Assembly: GCF_001039355.2 (NCBI RefSeq)
Contig: NW_019775991.1
Coordinates: 326,662 to 390,661 of the forward strand
DNA from: Lingula anatina
Taxonomy: Eukaryota > Brachiopoda > Lingulata > Lingulida > Lingulidae
Length of the DNA: 64,000 nt
Reading direction: 5' to 3'
Shown here: positions 1 to 14,133 of the stretch, piece after piece
How positions within the stretch are numbered: the stretch's first letter is position 1
How the letters are laid out: each line of letters begins with the position of its first letter
Notes under the pieces: model-generated
The model's database searches: none
What the model saw: only the letters and a program-made list of their open reading frames with translations
Told to the model about the DNA's origin: nothing
Made by a program: the position numbers and the translations under genes

Positions 1-110
1 CAGCTTAACAGATAAGCACGCCTCTTCGTGGAGCTCAGTAGAATACAGCAAAGCTGGTGATTATACGAGTACGTTAGAAACCGGAAGAGGCGTGTTTTTC
101 AGTTAAGCTG
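1..110. repeat. Imperfect inverted repeat (hairpin) at left edge
   Basis: Positions 1-27 and 84-110 are near-perfect reverse complements, with only a few mismatches in the 27-bp arm and a loop of about 56 bp. The next ~70 bp resemble a segment near 11,279-11,350 (shared words around GCTTT, GAAAGTCC and AGATTCA). It looks like part of a dispersed, non-autonomous repeat that may continue beyond the window. No coding sequence is seen in it. Confidence 0.5.
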
Positions 111-1325
111 ATTGCTTTAAGCGAGAGTCCCTGCAGAGCTAAGCAGATTCACATAGACCGATGGCGTTTATGAGAATGGGGTCGTAGACATCATAATCTG
201 CAGATGACGTGTTCAAACTGTATGCATTGCTATGTTTTTAAAGTAAAACATAGGCCTAACCAAAGAGTTTCTGGAACACGTAGAGATATTAGTCCCGTTT
301 GATAACGATATATATAGTTGCCATATCAATGATGCCAAGTAATTACCACCTTGATTGCTTTATGGCATTTCTTTCCTTCTTTCCTTTCTTTCCTTCTCCT
401 ATTTCGTCAATAACCGCCTCACAAGCCTTGCTTCGTATCGCTGTGCATGTACATTGTACTGTAATGTAGTGTATGTGCCGTATTATGTTCTATAAAAAAC
501 GAAAACTTCTTCCGGATCAATAAAATACCCATTATTCATATATTTCCGCCAAATGCCTAACGTGTGACAACAGTCAACAACCTAGCGTTCAGGATTATGT
601 GGGGTTCCGTGCACGCGAACAATAAAATGTACGTGGGGAAATGCAACCGTCTACATTGGTTTTGTACAGATCTGTTGCGCTATATATAAATATAAATAGG
701 CCTATAGTTAAAATAAGATCGTAAAATAAGATCAAGATCAGTTAAATAAATGGCAAAACAAAATGGCAAAGGGAAAAGGAAGAAATATTTCATGCACTAT
801 GTATTTTTACAACTTGCATACTAACGTGCACGTTCGTCTGGACACACGTACGCACACATTCACACACTGGTATTGAAATAAAAAGAATCTAGACTACTTT
901 AAGTATTCTTACAAATTAGCATAGGACCTGTGTCACAAAAAGAACTTTATACCCTAATTTGGTCGAAATGTTACACCAAAAATTTTTAATTTTAGTCCAC
1001 ATAGAACGAGGACAAAGTAGCACCTGAAGTAGTTTTATTAACAGAAAAGGCATGTCCTGTGCTTCCCACGAATACCTGTTTAATGTGGACAATTATGGAT
1101 TTATCTTAAACTAAAAAAGACCAATTTTATGATAAATTTTAAATCAACTTTCAGTCCAAAGTTCCTTTTCTAAAATAGGTCCTCGTTTGTATATGGAAGT
1201 GGCTGCGTACCCCGTAATATATACGCTTAAAAAGTCGAAAATCTAAAGCTGCAACCTCCTTTTCCTACAGTTCATAAACGCTCAAGTCACTTAATATAAA
1301 TAAAAAGTCAAACATTTCTACCTAC
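111..1325. other. Non-coding stretch, intron/intergenic
   Basis: No supported exon. AT-rich, with a pyrimidine-rich stretch at 366-396. It contains two copies of the palindromic octamer TAGGCCTA (251-258 and 697-704). If the exon at 1,326-1,569 is real, this stretch is its downstream intron. Confidence 0.6.
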
Positions 1326-1569
1326 CAATGGTGTAAGGCCATAAGGCGCATGTGCCGTCGGGCTCTGTCTCCGAAGTCTCGTTCCACGTGTTGTTCAAAT
1401 ATAGGTCATCAATGACGTAGCCGAGGTTATCGCTGGGGGTCTTCGTACGTATCGCTTTACGTACCATGTTTCCCAGTTTCATAAATACCAGGATGTGGCC
1501 CAAAACAACAGTGTAAATGACGCATTTCCTGAGGGAGAATCTCATGGCAAGCAGGAAAAGTTTGAGCAA
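1326..1569 (-). CDS. Probable first coding exon of a type II membrane protein (partial)
   Basis: An open frame on the minus strand starts at ATG 1569 (a second in-frame ATG is at 1545). It encodes a short basic N-terminus, a hydrophobic segment of about 18 residues (roughly residues 13-31), and then a luminal-type region with two N-glycosylation sequons (NNT, NET). The frame ends at a good donor, G|GTAGGT, at 1,325. A short cytosolic N-terminus with an uncleaved signal anchor and glycosylated stem is typical of Golgi glycosyl- or sulfotransferases, but the catalytic part would lie to the left of the window and is not seen. The family is therefore not assigned. A chance ORF cannot be excluded. 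Confidence 0.45.
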
Positions 1570-2487
1570 AGTCTGGCATGTGGGGCATGCACATAATACT
1601 GCACTTTAAAATGTTAACGAAGTAAGGCGGGTTTCGCTAGATTTCCTTTCCTGTGAATAAAAAACTTGAATTTTACCGTTAAGTTATTTCATGCATTTCT
1701 CCTTCTTCAACGTGAAAAGCACTCTGTGCAATTGCATGGAAACGTGTTTTTTCCTCACTGAATACTTTCGATGCCAACAGATTTTCACGATACCGTAAAC
1801 ACCCGTGGACTAGCTACAACTAGGTCAACACTCGAGGTATTTTGACGCTGCTACAGTTCGTTATTATTCTACGGTCTAAAACGCACTTTTTTCTCCCAAT
1901 CCCGTTTCTACCAATCTCATTTCCAAGCTAGCTCCTATAACACCCCAGGCAAATGACGTCACCGTTTAACCACGCCCGTACCAAACTCTGTAGGCAGTTC
2001 AGTGCATTCCCTCCAGAATTGTTAAAAAGCGCGCGAAATCGGTGTGTCAATAACTCATCCTCTGTGTAAGCACATTATTTCTGGAACGAAAAAAATATAT
2101 ATATTGATTAACTTACTTAAATATAGAAATTTACGCCTTTACAATATGGTGCATCTATGTACTGGTTCAACTTTCTATCGTCTCACCGGTGGAATTACGT
2201 TCACAGATACTGGAGCACTTTTTCGTACTCGTTCTGTAAAATTTAAGAACTGAGAAAAGTTCAAGAATTAAAAATAAATTAAATTGGGTTTCCCCTAGGG
2301 CTTATTAAAACAAGTCCGGGTTACTGCCGTCAAACTGCGACTTTTTTCAATCGCATAGAGACGGCTCTGTGATGAAGTAATCCGGTCTGAAATATTCTAG
2401 TGCGAATACATTTAAGATTTCTTTATGGCACAGAGAGCTAAGGGCTTTTGCTCCACGCATTAAATGGTGGCCAAATCAAATCTTAGA

Positions 2488-2945
2488 CCCCATTTCCAGA
2501 GATTATATCGATCTACTTTAGATCGACCTAACTCCCTGGGGGTTCACGCTAAATAGCTGTCAGCCGAGCGGACATGAAAGTTAATTACCCCCTTACAGCT
2601 TGTAGTAGGCGGGACGGACATTTAAGCCGGATTATCTGACAGTAATCTAGTGAGACTCCCCGCGGGGATAGATCGATCTAAAAGCTCTGGGAATACAGCC
2701 TTATTGACCTCCAACATCGATGCCAAAATGACCTGAAATGAAACTGACCGCCATGACCTCATGGGTACTGGTGCCTACGTAGATTTAGGGACCATTCCCA
2801 GACCCTATCGTACTAACTGTGGATTGATCTATCTCCATGGGGTTTCTCGCTAAATTGCAATCAAATTAAGCGGCTTAGATGTCTGTCATGCCTACTGAAG
2901 CTGCTAGGGGGTAATTAATTTTCATTTAGCAGCTTCCGTTGGCGT
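2488..2945. repeat. Two adjacent palindromic MITE-like copies
   Basis: The unit at about 2,488-2,702 reads similarly on both strands. A CCAGAG...GATCGATCTA-type end, a GGGG/CCCC core, a CTAAAT-type word and a GGGGGTAATTAA-type word recur in inverted order. A second, diverged copy at about 2,790-2,945 shares the words GATCTATC, GGGGTTTC, CGCTAAAT, GCGGCTTA and GGGGGTAATTAA. No ORF is present. A long imperfect terminal inverted repeat with no coding capacity suggests a non-autonomous DNA transposon, but no target duplication was established. Confidence 0.5.
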
Positions 2946-2947
2946 GC

Positions 2948-3003
2948 CTTTTTACAGACGCTTGACACTAATTTTTTCTTTTTCATATCTTCAGCACCCT
3001 GAA
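2948..3003. repeat. Direct repeat, partner at 3,806-3,860
   Basis: A ~55-bp segment (TTTACAGACGC, then TGACACTAATTTTT, then TTTTTCATATCTTCA) occurs here and again at about 3,806-3,860 in the same orientation with a few mismatches. This is probably the shared end of two copies of a dispersed repeat. Confidence 0.55.
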
Positions 3004-5692
3004 GACTGAAGGCGACAGAAGTAGCTTAAGGCTCAAAATCCTTAATTTTTTTACACCCTCTTCGAAAGTATCTTAGTATGATAAAGAAATACTTGAAAAT
3101 ACGAAAGATACGGTTGTTCTAAAACATATGCCTGGTAGACTGATAAACATCCACAAAAGGAAACAAATTTGACAAAAACCGTTTAACCCTAGCTAAAATG
3201 ACTTTTTTCTACCCATTACGATCAATACATGCGTTTTTCAGTGTAATCATGCTTGTTTATATGGGAAAGCGGTTGTAAGGTCAGCATCTATTTCAGCGAC
3301 ATACAGAAAACACTAATTCAGGTTTATCCACGCAGCGGTCTCGTTGCGGTGCTATGTGTGACATGTCACTGTGACCACAGCGAGACGTGTGCCAATAACA
3401 AGAGTGTTAGGGTCAACTGTAAATCAGGAATAAATGTTTTTTTTTAGAACTAATGAATGTGGCTTTCACAGAGCTGAGCAGCAAGCATGTCGAGTAAATC
3501 AAACACATTTAATTTGCAAAGTATCTTAACATGACGTACGTCAAAATGGCATTTTAACAATCGTAAAAACCTGTCCGTGGCCACTAAAACTGACTTAAAC
3601 GGATTTTCAACATGTCTCCATGACTGACGAAGGCAACGAATGCTAAGATTTATAAAGTACCTTATAGGAAAACATATTACTCAACCTACTTGGAAATATT
3701 TGCTTCGCCGGCTTGTGGTTATCTAACATTCATAAAGTAATATCACATGTGCGTGCAAGATATACTTAATATGACTATAAAGTCACAAGACGCGTGTCAT
3801 ACCTATTTACAGACGCATGACACTAATTTTTATTTTTTCATATCTTCATCACCCTGAGTACCAAAGTAATGACTATTAATTTCATGTCTCTTTCTTGAAT
3901 ATCAAAACGGCCAATTAATTAACTTAACAGCAGAAGGTGGACTTAAAAAGAACTTGCGAATGCAATTACAACCGTCAGTAGCAGATTAAGGTGCTCGAAA
4001 CTGACAGACTGCCCCGATCCAGTTAAGTATACCACTCGAGGTAAAAAGGGTTTTAAATCACATCGAGGTGCATTTCGCTGAACCTGACATGACAAACGGC
4101 TTCGCCTTCATGGACTGAACACATGAACACTTGAAAGATAAAAGCATACGGTGATCTTTACACTTTTTGGTATTTTCGGTATTTTACTTTAAGTTTCAAG
4201 ATTATCAATTTGAGTTTCTCACAAAAATTCAATTTTAGACAGGCAGCCTGCTCACTTTTTAAAACATCTTAATTGACATTTTTATGTACATATATTATCC
4301 AGAAAACACTATTGTGGTTATTAGTAAATTCTGTTTGAATTTACTAAGTTATTAACGTAGGTGAAAAGCCGCCAGAACTGTTATACACGGGGTGACCTGA
4401 AGCAGACAATGGAAGTCATGCACAAGGCCATATGATACTGAACAAAGGTCATATGTTTTTTGTTATTATTATTTTCTTTGTTTTTTAAAACAACTCCGCC
4501 TTTGTGTGAAAGTATTTCAGCTGCTGTAACATTTAATGCATGAGTTGCGCAAGTCATGGAACACAAATGAAGCGTTCATATAAGGTTTCACTCAACATCG
4601 TTTCAGTGTAACTGGTGGGGACGAAATGCTTGCTTGCAATTCTCCGGTGATGTCTGTTTGTGTTCTCGCTCACGGCATTGATCTGGGGAAAACACGTTTT
4701 TCTTTACGTGTTAATCATAGGCTCAGTTCAGAGATATCTTGTGCGAACTTGAAAATAGTGGAAATGGAAAAAAATAAGTAAAAAAAAACAAAAAAAAAAG
4801 ATAAAAAAGCAAAAACAAGAAAAATAAAGAAAAACACAACACAGATTGTTCAATAAAATAGACCAATGTAACATGATGAAACAACAAATTTAAAAGGTCA
4901 ACAGTGGTGTTGTGTAACAGTGCATATAAAAAGACAAAAAATACATTCGATAGAGAATGAAAGGAAATTAATGTGAAATAACAAGAAAAGATGCATTTCT
5001 AAAGTCGAAAATTAAAGAAAAATCGAAAAATAAACTGAAACGCGTCGATAGCGATTTGCAGGATTGTCTCAGCACTAATGTCGATCCTCTGTCGTTAAAC
5101 ATATAGTGTTCCGTCGAGCTTTAATCTAACATACAATTTGTAGCTAGTTTATTACATATGCCGCCAGTGTATACTTGTTCATAACGACAACTGGTCTGAT
5201 AGACAAAAAATGGCAGATACGCATATGGCCTCCATTGACTTCTGTCACGGCTATATTTACATTCAATTTCATATCATGAAACTAACATAATCACGCCAAC
5301 CCTTCCTTATATCGAGGATTAATATAAGAATGCACTGGATCCTAGACCAAATCAATATAACATTCTCATTAATACACTGGTTAGAACCGCGGCGTTAGTG
5401 TAGCTTGTCGTCAGTGATAACGTGTCATTAGATAGAATGGTACTGAACAAAATCAATCTAATCGTCGGTCTTTTGACAGGCCCTGGTAGTCTAATACAGA
5501 GTAAATGTTTCCAATTTGATCACGCGATCAGGAGATCCGGTGATGGATGTTTGTGATTTTCATTTTCCATTATTTCAATCTCCGTTGCTCTCTAGAGAGG
5601 TAAATAAACTGACTGGTATATATAAACAGTTGACATTGACTGGTTTCTAGACCAGAGCTAAGGTCCTTTTAAGAAAGATTCTTTCAAGTTTC

Positions 5693-5723
<31 letters not shown>

Positions 5724-8700
5724 TAACCTAGCTCAATGGGTCTCACGCCAGCGTTAGTATGTATGTCGTGGAACCGCATGCGATGTCGGAGAAATAAGAG
5801 AGAAATTCAAAGCATAAAACTAAGTCACGCTGTTTTGCAGACGCCTTCATTCCGGAGATTTCCTTACATCCAGTTTCTACCTCAGTTATAGAAATATCAC
5901 AAGCAGGAATATTAACCGCAACAACAACAAGACAGAAGCACAAGCGCAAGGATTGTATTAGTTGCGACTGATTTTACTTCCCCACAATCACGGCGCGACT
6001 ACCATATAACTAACTCAGGTGTGTGATACCTAGGGAATGACGGATAGGACACCGTGCCCAAAACGCCCCTTGAAAATGAGAACGTTACCTTCTAGCATTG
6101 ACAATTTTATGAAGTGCCACGGTTTGTAAATTATTTTTAAGCTGACATTATAGTAAAATTATCTAAGAAATTGGGTGTCAGTTGTCATGACGGGCACTGC
6201 CAGTGGTTGTCAATGGTAAATACTTTGCTACATGTTCCACATATCTCATATTAAAAACTAATAACATGCTACATATTATTTAACTCATGCTTGGACCCGT
6301 CATACACAAATGAATACCGTCCTAAGTGGGGCTATATATAAACACCAAAGAAGACTGCATTAGGAACAGGCATATGACACATGACATAAAACTCAGACTT
6401 GAAAGCTGAGTAAGAATTATGGACTTAGTTACAACTAAACAGTCAGAAGTGAAATTGTTGTTTTACTTTGCAATTGCTTACCTTGAAGTACAAAGTAAAC
6501 AACAATTTCAATATAACCTGTTGGTTGTATTGAACAAAAATATACTACTAAAAACTCTTAGTACATAACACAGCCGATTAAATGTATTTTCTATTCACTT
6601 AATGCTGGGTAATCAATATACTGTTTTATTCACCTAAGCTTAAAGAATGAATGTTAATAATTCACGACCATATAGCTATTACAATTGTTTCACGTCACCT
6701 GGTTGGCAATACACAACACTTAATTGTTACGGAGTTCACCTGATATCACCTCACCTGTGATTAGACTTCAACACGTACCTGTACAATGTATTCAATGTGA
6801 CTTCGGGTCTGCTGATTTAACCGAGATTACGCAATATCTGTATATAATCATAAGCCTATATACATGTACCGGTACATACATGTATTGTGCTTACCACCCA
6901 GCTAACACAGAGAGTGATACATATTTGACTATCTTTACCTGCTTGTTACAAAGTACTTGGGCTGTTTTCTCGTAAATAGCACATTCTTAGAACATTTTAA
7001 ACTCCTTATAACACTGCCAGTTGATTATGTGCGTATACTCGCTGTAATCGCATATAGGACAAGTTTCACCATCACCGTCTCCCATGTATAAGATTTATCA
7101 TTAGCACAGGGTATAATCATAGTATGGAGGAAATTTCAAACCAGACCCTGCATCGATGGTTTATCATTTTTGTTTATATGGTGTTTCTGCAATTTACAGA
7201 CAACGGACACTAAAGCTTATCTTCTTATTAATGCCATTGTACTTACCATGCTGTTCAGTCACACTTTCTCTTTTAACTACATTATGACGTCATTCCATGT
7301 GACCCCTTTTAAATGTCCTACAAGCACGCCAGACAAGCATACTGTGGACAACTGTATTTAACGTTATCAGCAGTGCATGACCACGGATCTCTGTTTTATC
7401 AATACAAACAGCAATGCCTCTTTGCAATCGGTATACGTATAGGAGAGCATGTAAATAGATTTGTCGAATGGACAGGGGAGTGCCACCCTATCTGTATGGG
7501 CAAAACGCGGCATTACACGGGCTTCCGTTTGTTATATTACGTGGAGAGCAAGCGTAAGAAGGGAAGTTAACAGACAACATTCATATAATTACACATCTGT
7601 AGATAGGGTGGGGAGTGCTGGTGAACACCAAGTAAATAACTCAAGTATGTGTGCCTGGGCTAGCACAGTTGTACTCGTTTCATTCAGGCATTGATCAAGT
7701 GCGTACATTTAATGGGGCCGTATATGTTGCAAGTACCAATCGATCTGTTCAATCATTAGCAACACGTATAGCAGTGCCTCAGTGTTAGTCTGGTCAGGGA
7801 GGTGGACCTCCTACATGCACATATACCTCCTTCCCTTATCCATATACTAACCGTTGGAGCATATGGGTCTTGCACCTGTTACACTGTGGCTATTCCACAC
7901 GAAGTCCTAGCTGCTCTAAGCTTCTTGACTGTGCTGTTATTTTATAACTAGTGTCGTGTACCCCTTAGGTTACTTAACGTTAAACCTTCTCTCCTGGGGA
8001 TTACCTGGCCGTTAGAACTAACGAATAGCCTTAGGAGCTAGCATTTGTGAGCACCTACTCTTAGCCTACATACCTTGCCCAATGCCCGATAAGCCTACTA
8101 AAGGTATATGAGGCAATACAATACAAGGACGAGAAGATTATAGAGCACACAGCATGCTGGCTTAGAACAGGCGTAGCAACGCAGCTCACCTGTGTTTACA
8201 ACCCAGATTACAGCAATGATTGCACAGAACCACTCACCTTTGCTTTTCCTCATACACACACGTGTTCACATAAGAGTTGTAGTTGGATTTGTCCCTTCCC
8301 GAGGTACAACTGTAGAGTTTCAACATACGATTAAGCAATATGGCGGGTCCGAGTTGACCGCATCTTTAAATGGCCCAGATTCGTGTGGCAAAAGAATGGA
8401 TAAACGACCTGAATGCAATGTCTGTTGATTGCTCGGATGACGGAAGAATTAAACTGGGTCAACCAAGGGTCGAGTCAAATCAATATTACAGCGGTGTTCA
8501 AAGCTACACAGCTTATACGTTATACGGTCATGTGCACGGTGTGCTTATAGTTTGTATCGGTAGGGGGCTAACTAACAAGAGAACGAGTCCTGTACCAGCA
8601 CATAAATATTCTTCTCGGAGATTTAAAAAAAAAAAAAAAACGGATTAAAAGACCGAAAACATAAAAATGCATTTAAGAGTAAACGCAATGAAGCTTAGAC

Positions 8701-10220
8701 GTTTGCCTAAAGACGTGCAATAGCATTGTGCAACACATTAATCTTGGTCGCGCTTTGTTATACCACAAGCACTTTTGATACTATTTTGTACTGCCTTTTT
8801 CACAGTGAGCGATATATTATTATGTAGCAATCTGTGAAGACTAAAATGCCCTTAATAAAACAATCTAGAAAAATGTTTTGCTTGTTTCATATATAATACA
8901 TATGACTCAGTCCATTAATTAAAAGATTTTCACTTCAAATTATTATATTCTAGAACCACCAGCACTACAGTGTACAGAATGTTGCACGTTCTATTATGTA
9001 AACCCTACATGAAGCTTCATAACACATCATATAGTCCTGATTTAGAATGTACATGGTCATGAAAATGTCGTTTCACATCTAATTTCTTTATCACTGTCGA
9101 TATTTACTAGTACAATTTTATAGCGCAGTGTGTACATTTAACATAATTTTACACTCGAAAAAAGAAGAAATAAAAATCCAAATGAAACGAACAATATGCG
9201 TGCTTAATGACAGGATTTCAGGCATGCATTTTTAATTAATTCTGGTCTTTACTCCTACATTTAAATTTACCATGATTTATGGATTTATGGATTTATGGAT
9301 GAACGGTAATATCAACGTGCGCTAGAAGCATGACATGCTCCACAATCCCATGCGTCACAGGCAGCTACGAGGAGTTATCCTGGGCAAATTAACGAACAAA
9401 ATTCATGTTATAATGAGCACATTTGCAGATCCGCTTCAGGTATAGCTCAGCGTTAATAAATCCGAATCATTTACATGGGTCTTGGAGCATGGTGTCATGT
9501 TATTTCGTTGAACGCAACATCGGCACGCAAATTTACACACGGATTCATTTATTTTTGAGAACATTCGTTTAGATAATTAAGTTAACGCTAAGTTTTTTTT
9601 TCTTTTCATCTTAATTGATACAGGTATAGCCCAGGCATAAACAAGGCAATTCCGCTCCTTGTGAAGTATGCCATAAGAAACGGAAAAAATCATATGTCGA
9701 CCAAAATAAAGATTGTTTCACTCCATTCACTGAGTATAAATGGCTCCAAGTAAACATAAAGAGAACGCACAACACTTCCTTCTCTATCCCTTAGGTCATC
9801 ATTAAAAGACTTCATCATCGGCATTAGTATGATCGTGACGCTTTTTTTTTCTTTCCGGCAGTGTTTGCTGCGGACATTCCGGCAGTTTTTTTTTTCGGTT
9901 CGAAGCTCTCGGTCGCATTAAAACTGTTATCGGTGATCCGACAGTTCGATCCTGTTCAAAATGCAAAGAAATTAAAATCAAGTGGCAATACAGATAATCT
10001 CTTTAAAGCCAAGCTATGCACCTGTCATTTTGACTAAATTCAGCACTGTTATTCCAAAGCTTTCCCTATTTCGCCATTTCAAATGTTTTATACGGCTGAG
10101 GGTTTGAGAGCGTTCTCGGAGTCGAGTGTAGGCCTACAGTTTACGTCATGTATCATATAAAAGAATGTGACATGCTCTGTGGATTGCCAGAATACAGTAG
10201 ATCAGCTATAGCGTGACAGA

Positions 10221-13200
10221 ATGGCAGTCCACAAGATGCTTAGTAAACTGTGCACAAGCCTCGTAGTTTTTGGAATTGTATTCGATCTCAACATGTGTTC
10301 AGTTCTCGCCAACGTCAACGGTGAGTGACAATACTGTTAGTTGTGCTTGTTGTGCTTGTGTTTAATTTGATGTATATTTATTTTTTCAATTATACCTTTA
10401 TTGGTAAATTATATAACTTTAGTAAAATCATACTATAATTTTGTCTTACATTTGCTACTTACAGCATAAATTGATAGAGTGAAGTGATTTTCTTAAGTCA
10501 ACTGCTGATATTGAAATTGCTTACCTCCAATATTTGGATGTCTGACTAGAACATCTTAATTAGAATATGAGGCTATCCAGGTGAATATTGCCTGATTAAA
10601 TCTTTATATATCTATTTATGTATCTAACTTCTTGGAGACATTCCCTTATCACATCAGAGAGATAAGCAAAAGCTGTGCCTTTTTATTATAATCTTAAATA
10701 AACTAGCAAAATCTTAACCACTACCAAATGTTAAACAAACCGTGTTTTCTCCACAGAGCTCCGCCCTGAATCGATCCGGATCTACACCTTTACTGGCGCT
10801 GAACCGAGAGCGGGAACGGCGCACGTGGTCACGGCGACACTGTACAACCCAGGGGGAATTAACTCTACCGTAACACTCAACGAGAGAGAACGAATACACA
10901 CAAATACGTAAATACATGTAGACAGATTATGGCAGATCATTTTGTTTTCCGCCAATATCCCGTTCAATATGTTTGTAACACAGTCATAAATTTATGAAAT
11001 GGATACCTTTTATTATCCCTCCACTTTTGTGACAAAAGCCGGGGAACATGTAACCCCGCCTGCCCTTGCGTAAGACAGTACGTCTTGTCCTTTGGTTAGA
11101 AATTTCCGCTATCTCAGCCTAGACCATAAGAGTGAGAAACTTGATACGACTGGGACTGATAGATCTATCATCAGGGATGTGCATGGAAACTTCACAATTT
11201 TAATGTGCATTTGGGTGGGGCTGGCCCTGGTATGGGGGTCTACTCAACGCCAGCAGGAGGCGCATTAGTCTGCTAATCTTATTGCTTTCAACGAAAGTCC
11301 CCGCACTAACTAGTAAGTTAGATTCATAGTGAACACACTAATAGATATTTAGGGAATAGGGTCCCAGATATTTAGCTATTTTTACAATGCTGGGAAGTGC
11401 AGGGATATGCGAAAGCTACCCATATGTATCCTTTAGTCAACCAGTTGAATTATTTTTTCCCGAAAACAAATACAATCAACACGTAACACTTTATGTTTTC
11501 ACTAAATTTTCTTATTAACATATTATTGTAAATTTTTTCAGAGTAAGCATTCTTAAAAATTCACATTTTAAATCGTACAAGTACATTAATTAATTTTTGT
11601 CTTCTTTATGCGCCTTTTAAATGGGATATATATTATTATACAGAGTAGGCTTCATTATAGCGCATTTCTCATTCTTATTTTAACCACTCCAGCATGAAAG
11701 TCACGTTATCCAGAGCGGTGGTAAATCCATATGCTGTGGACTGTATGGTGGTAGAAGTCAAGGACACCAAGTATGAGGACTATCGCAAAGACCCCTCACT
11801 TCCGGAAAACTGTTACCGTGGTAAATGCAGTCACGAACACGTTGACATCTGGTGTCCCAAACAGGTATATGACGTCGCTCACCGACCTTCTTTACGAAAA
11901 AAAGATGATAGAACCATTTATGCAGTAGCAACGTCTCTTGAATCGTTTGAAAGAAACAAAAAATGTTAATTTTGCGTAATTGCAGACAGCAACAAATGGA
12001 TGTTAGGCATTACACAAAAAGTGAACATTTGAGGCACAACACAATTTCTGTTACACTTCCATTTCATTTTTAAATTTTATTTCTTTATACATTTTATATT
12101 ATTTTATTTTTCTTTTTTATATTATTAAAAATGATATAAGATATACAGTGAACGAAGCCATATTGTTGCATCTACCGTACCGTAATTCACTGTCCCCGTG
12201 TTTCATAGATTATAAGTTAAAGTTCAGATAAGTTTTTTTCTTCTGTAGATCTCGATAGCTGTGGTAGAAACCGACTTTTCTAATATGAGACTACTAAACT
12301 TTACGTACGACGACTGGCTGGAGCCCGGGACACGCACACGATGGACGAAAGGTAATTTATAGGGACTGCGCATGCGCTACCATTAAGAACAGGAAATGAG
12401 TGTCATTGTAGCCTATGATTTAACTTATTTTATATGTATAAGTTATGTTTTGTACACTCCGTATCTTTTAAGATATAGGAGTTAAAAGTACCTCTTACAT
12501 GGTATATCAACCGCTATATTTTCAAGCAAATTAATCATGCCAAAAAAAAAAAAAAAAANNNNNNNNNNNNNNNNNNNNNNNNNNNNNNNNNNNNNNNNNN
12601 NNNNNNNNNNNNNNNNNNNNNNNNNNNNNNNNNNNNNNNNNNNNNNNNNNNNNNNNNNNNNNNNNNNNNNNNNNNNNNNNNNNNNNNNNNNNNNNNNNNN
12701 NNNNNNNNNNNNNNNNNNNNNNNNNNNNNNNNNNNNNNNNNNNNNNNNNNNNNNNNNNNNNNNNNNNNNNNNNNNNNNNNNNNNNNNNNNNNNNNNNNNN
12801 NNNNNNNNNNNNNNNNNNNNNNNNNNNNNNNNNNNNNNNNNNNNNNNNNNNNNNNNNNNNNNNNNNNNNNNNNNNNNNNNNNNNNNNNNNNNNNNNTCAA
12901 TGGGAATGGTGTACTAGTTGTTAAAATCAAACCTTTAATCAATTTCTATAGTGTCCTATAACTGTGGGACATTCTAAAGAAAATTGGTCCTAAATAGGAC
13001 ATCCGTTAGAATTCCATATAGTCTCGTAGAGTCCTGCAGGATTCCTATAGAATCTCTTAGAGTGCCATAACACGAAAATGGAATAAACAGAATTTCCTTT
13101 TTTTATTCTAATGAAAAGGTAACTGTATTTAAGTTGTAAATTACAATAATTATTATTGTTTTTGTTGTTGTTGTTATTGTTGTTCAGTCGTGCATTGTAT

Positions 13201-14096
13201 TGAAAATGCTTTGCTCCCTAGGTTCTGGCTCTTGTAACGAAACAATCGACTGTAGGCAGGTGACAGTTCACGGCCAGTGCAGTGGAAACACGTACCGGAG
13301 GCTTATCTGCCCCTGGCGCTGCTACCATTGCCCAGGTAGAGGGGCAGACATACTTAAAACACGCGAATTTTCTGTGAATTAAATTTTGCTCTTTCTTCAT
13401 TGTGCAGAATTGCCAGTGCTCTTATATTACTCCTTATAACCAGAATTTTAAAAAGTACAGCTCAACATTTATTCTAAGTACATATCATATCATATCATTT
13501 ATTTTATTTTAATTAAACAATCGGTACATATGCACGCACAGTTCCAATTGTGATAAATCATATGGCATGGTGGTTGGCTATTCACTCCGCAAAATGATTG
13601 CCCGAAACAAGTTTTTGTTAGATAATGAATTTAAAAATCAAAATGTTTCAAAGTCAAATATCTTTATTTAATAATTTCAGATGTCCCTGAAATCCCCATA
13701 CTGACAATAGAAGAAACAATACCGGCGCCACCTGTCACTGATGCACCATTTAATAACACACTAATGGAAAACCTCACAACTAGTGCCGCGGAAAGTACGA
13801 TACTGACGTTATATGGTCTTGGCTGCTACTTCTTTTTACACCTAAGAACACTGCCTGTCACTTGTATGGTCATTTCGTGTCAATTGTGAAGTTATAAATT
13901 TTCAAAATGGAAAACATTGTTTGTGTCAATAAAAAAAAAGAAAAAAAAACCCTATAAAGATAATAACCAATTTCATAATGTGCATTCATGATAGGATGTG
14001 TCTTTAATTTAATTTTTCATATATGACAGCAGTCCGGATACCATTTAAAAAACTTACTGGGGAAGGTAAACTCTCTCTATCTCTGCCGGTACCTTC

Positions 14097-14133
<37 letters not shown>

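Larger units (their letters stand above)
1570..10220. other. Long non-genic region
   Basis: I found no ORF with recognisable protein features or a consistent exon chain on either strand. The region holds the palindromic repeats at 2,488-2,945, a repeated ~55-bp segment (2,948-3,003 and 3,806-3,860), A-rich runs at 4,780-4,830 and 5,694-5,720, and a 9-bp tandem repeat (unit ATTTATGGA) at about 9,273-9,300. The last few hundred bases before 10,221 should contain the promoter of the gene that follows, but I see no clear TATA box. Confidence 0.55.

Noticed and set aside
8192-8648. Two overlapping ORFs of 78-92 codons
   Set aside because: No recognisable domain, no exon partners, and one ends in a poly(Lys) run from a poly(A) tract.
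12535-12942. ORFs spanning the first N run
   Set aside because: Translation of N. No information.
13222-13335. ShKT exon as a toxin gene
   Set aside because: It is one internal exon of a membrane protein with a signal peptide, stalk, helix and tail.
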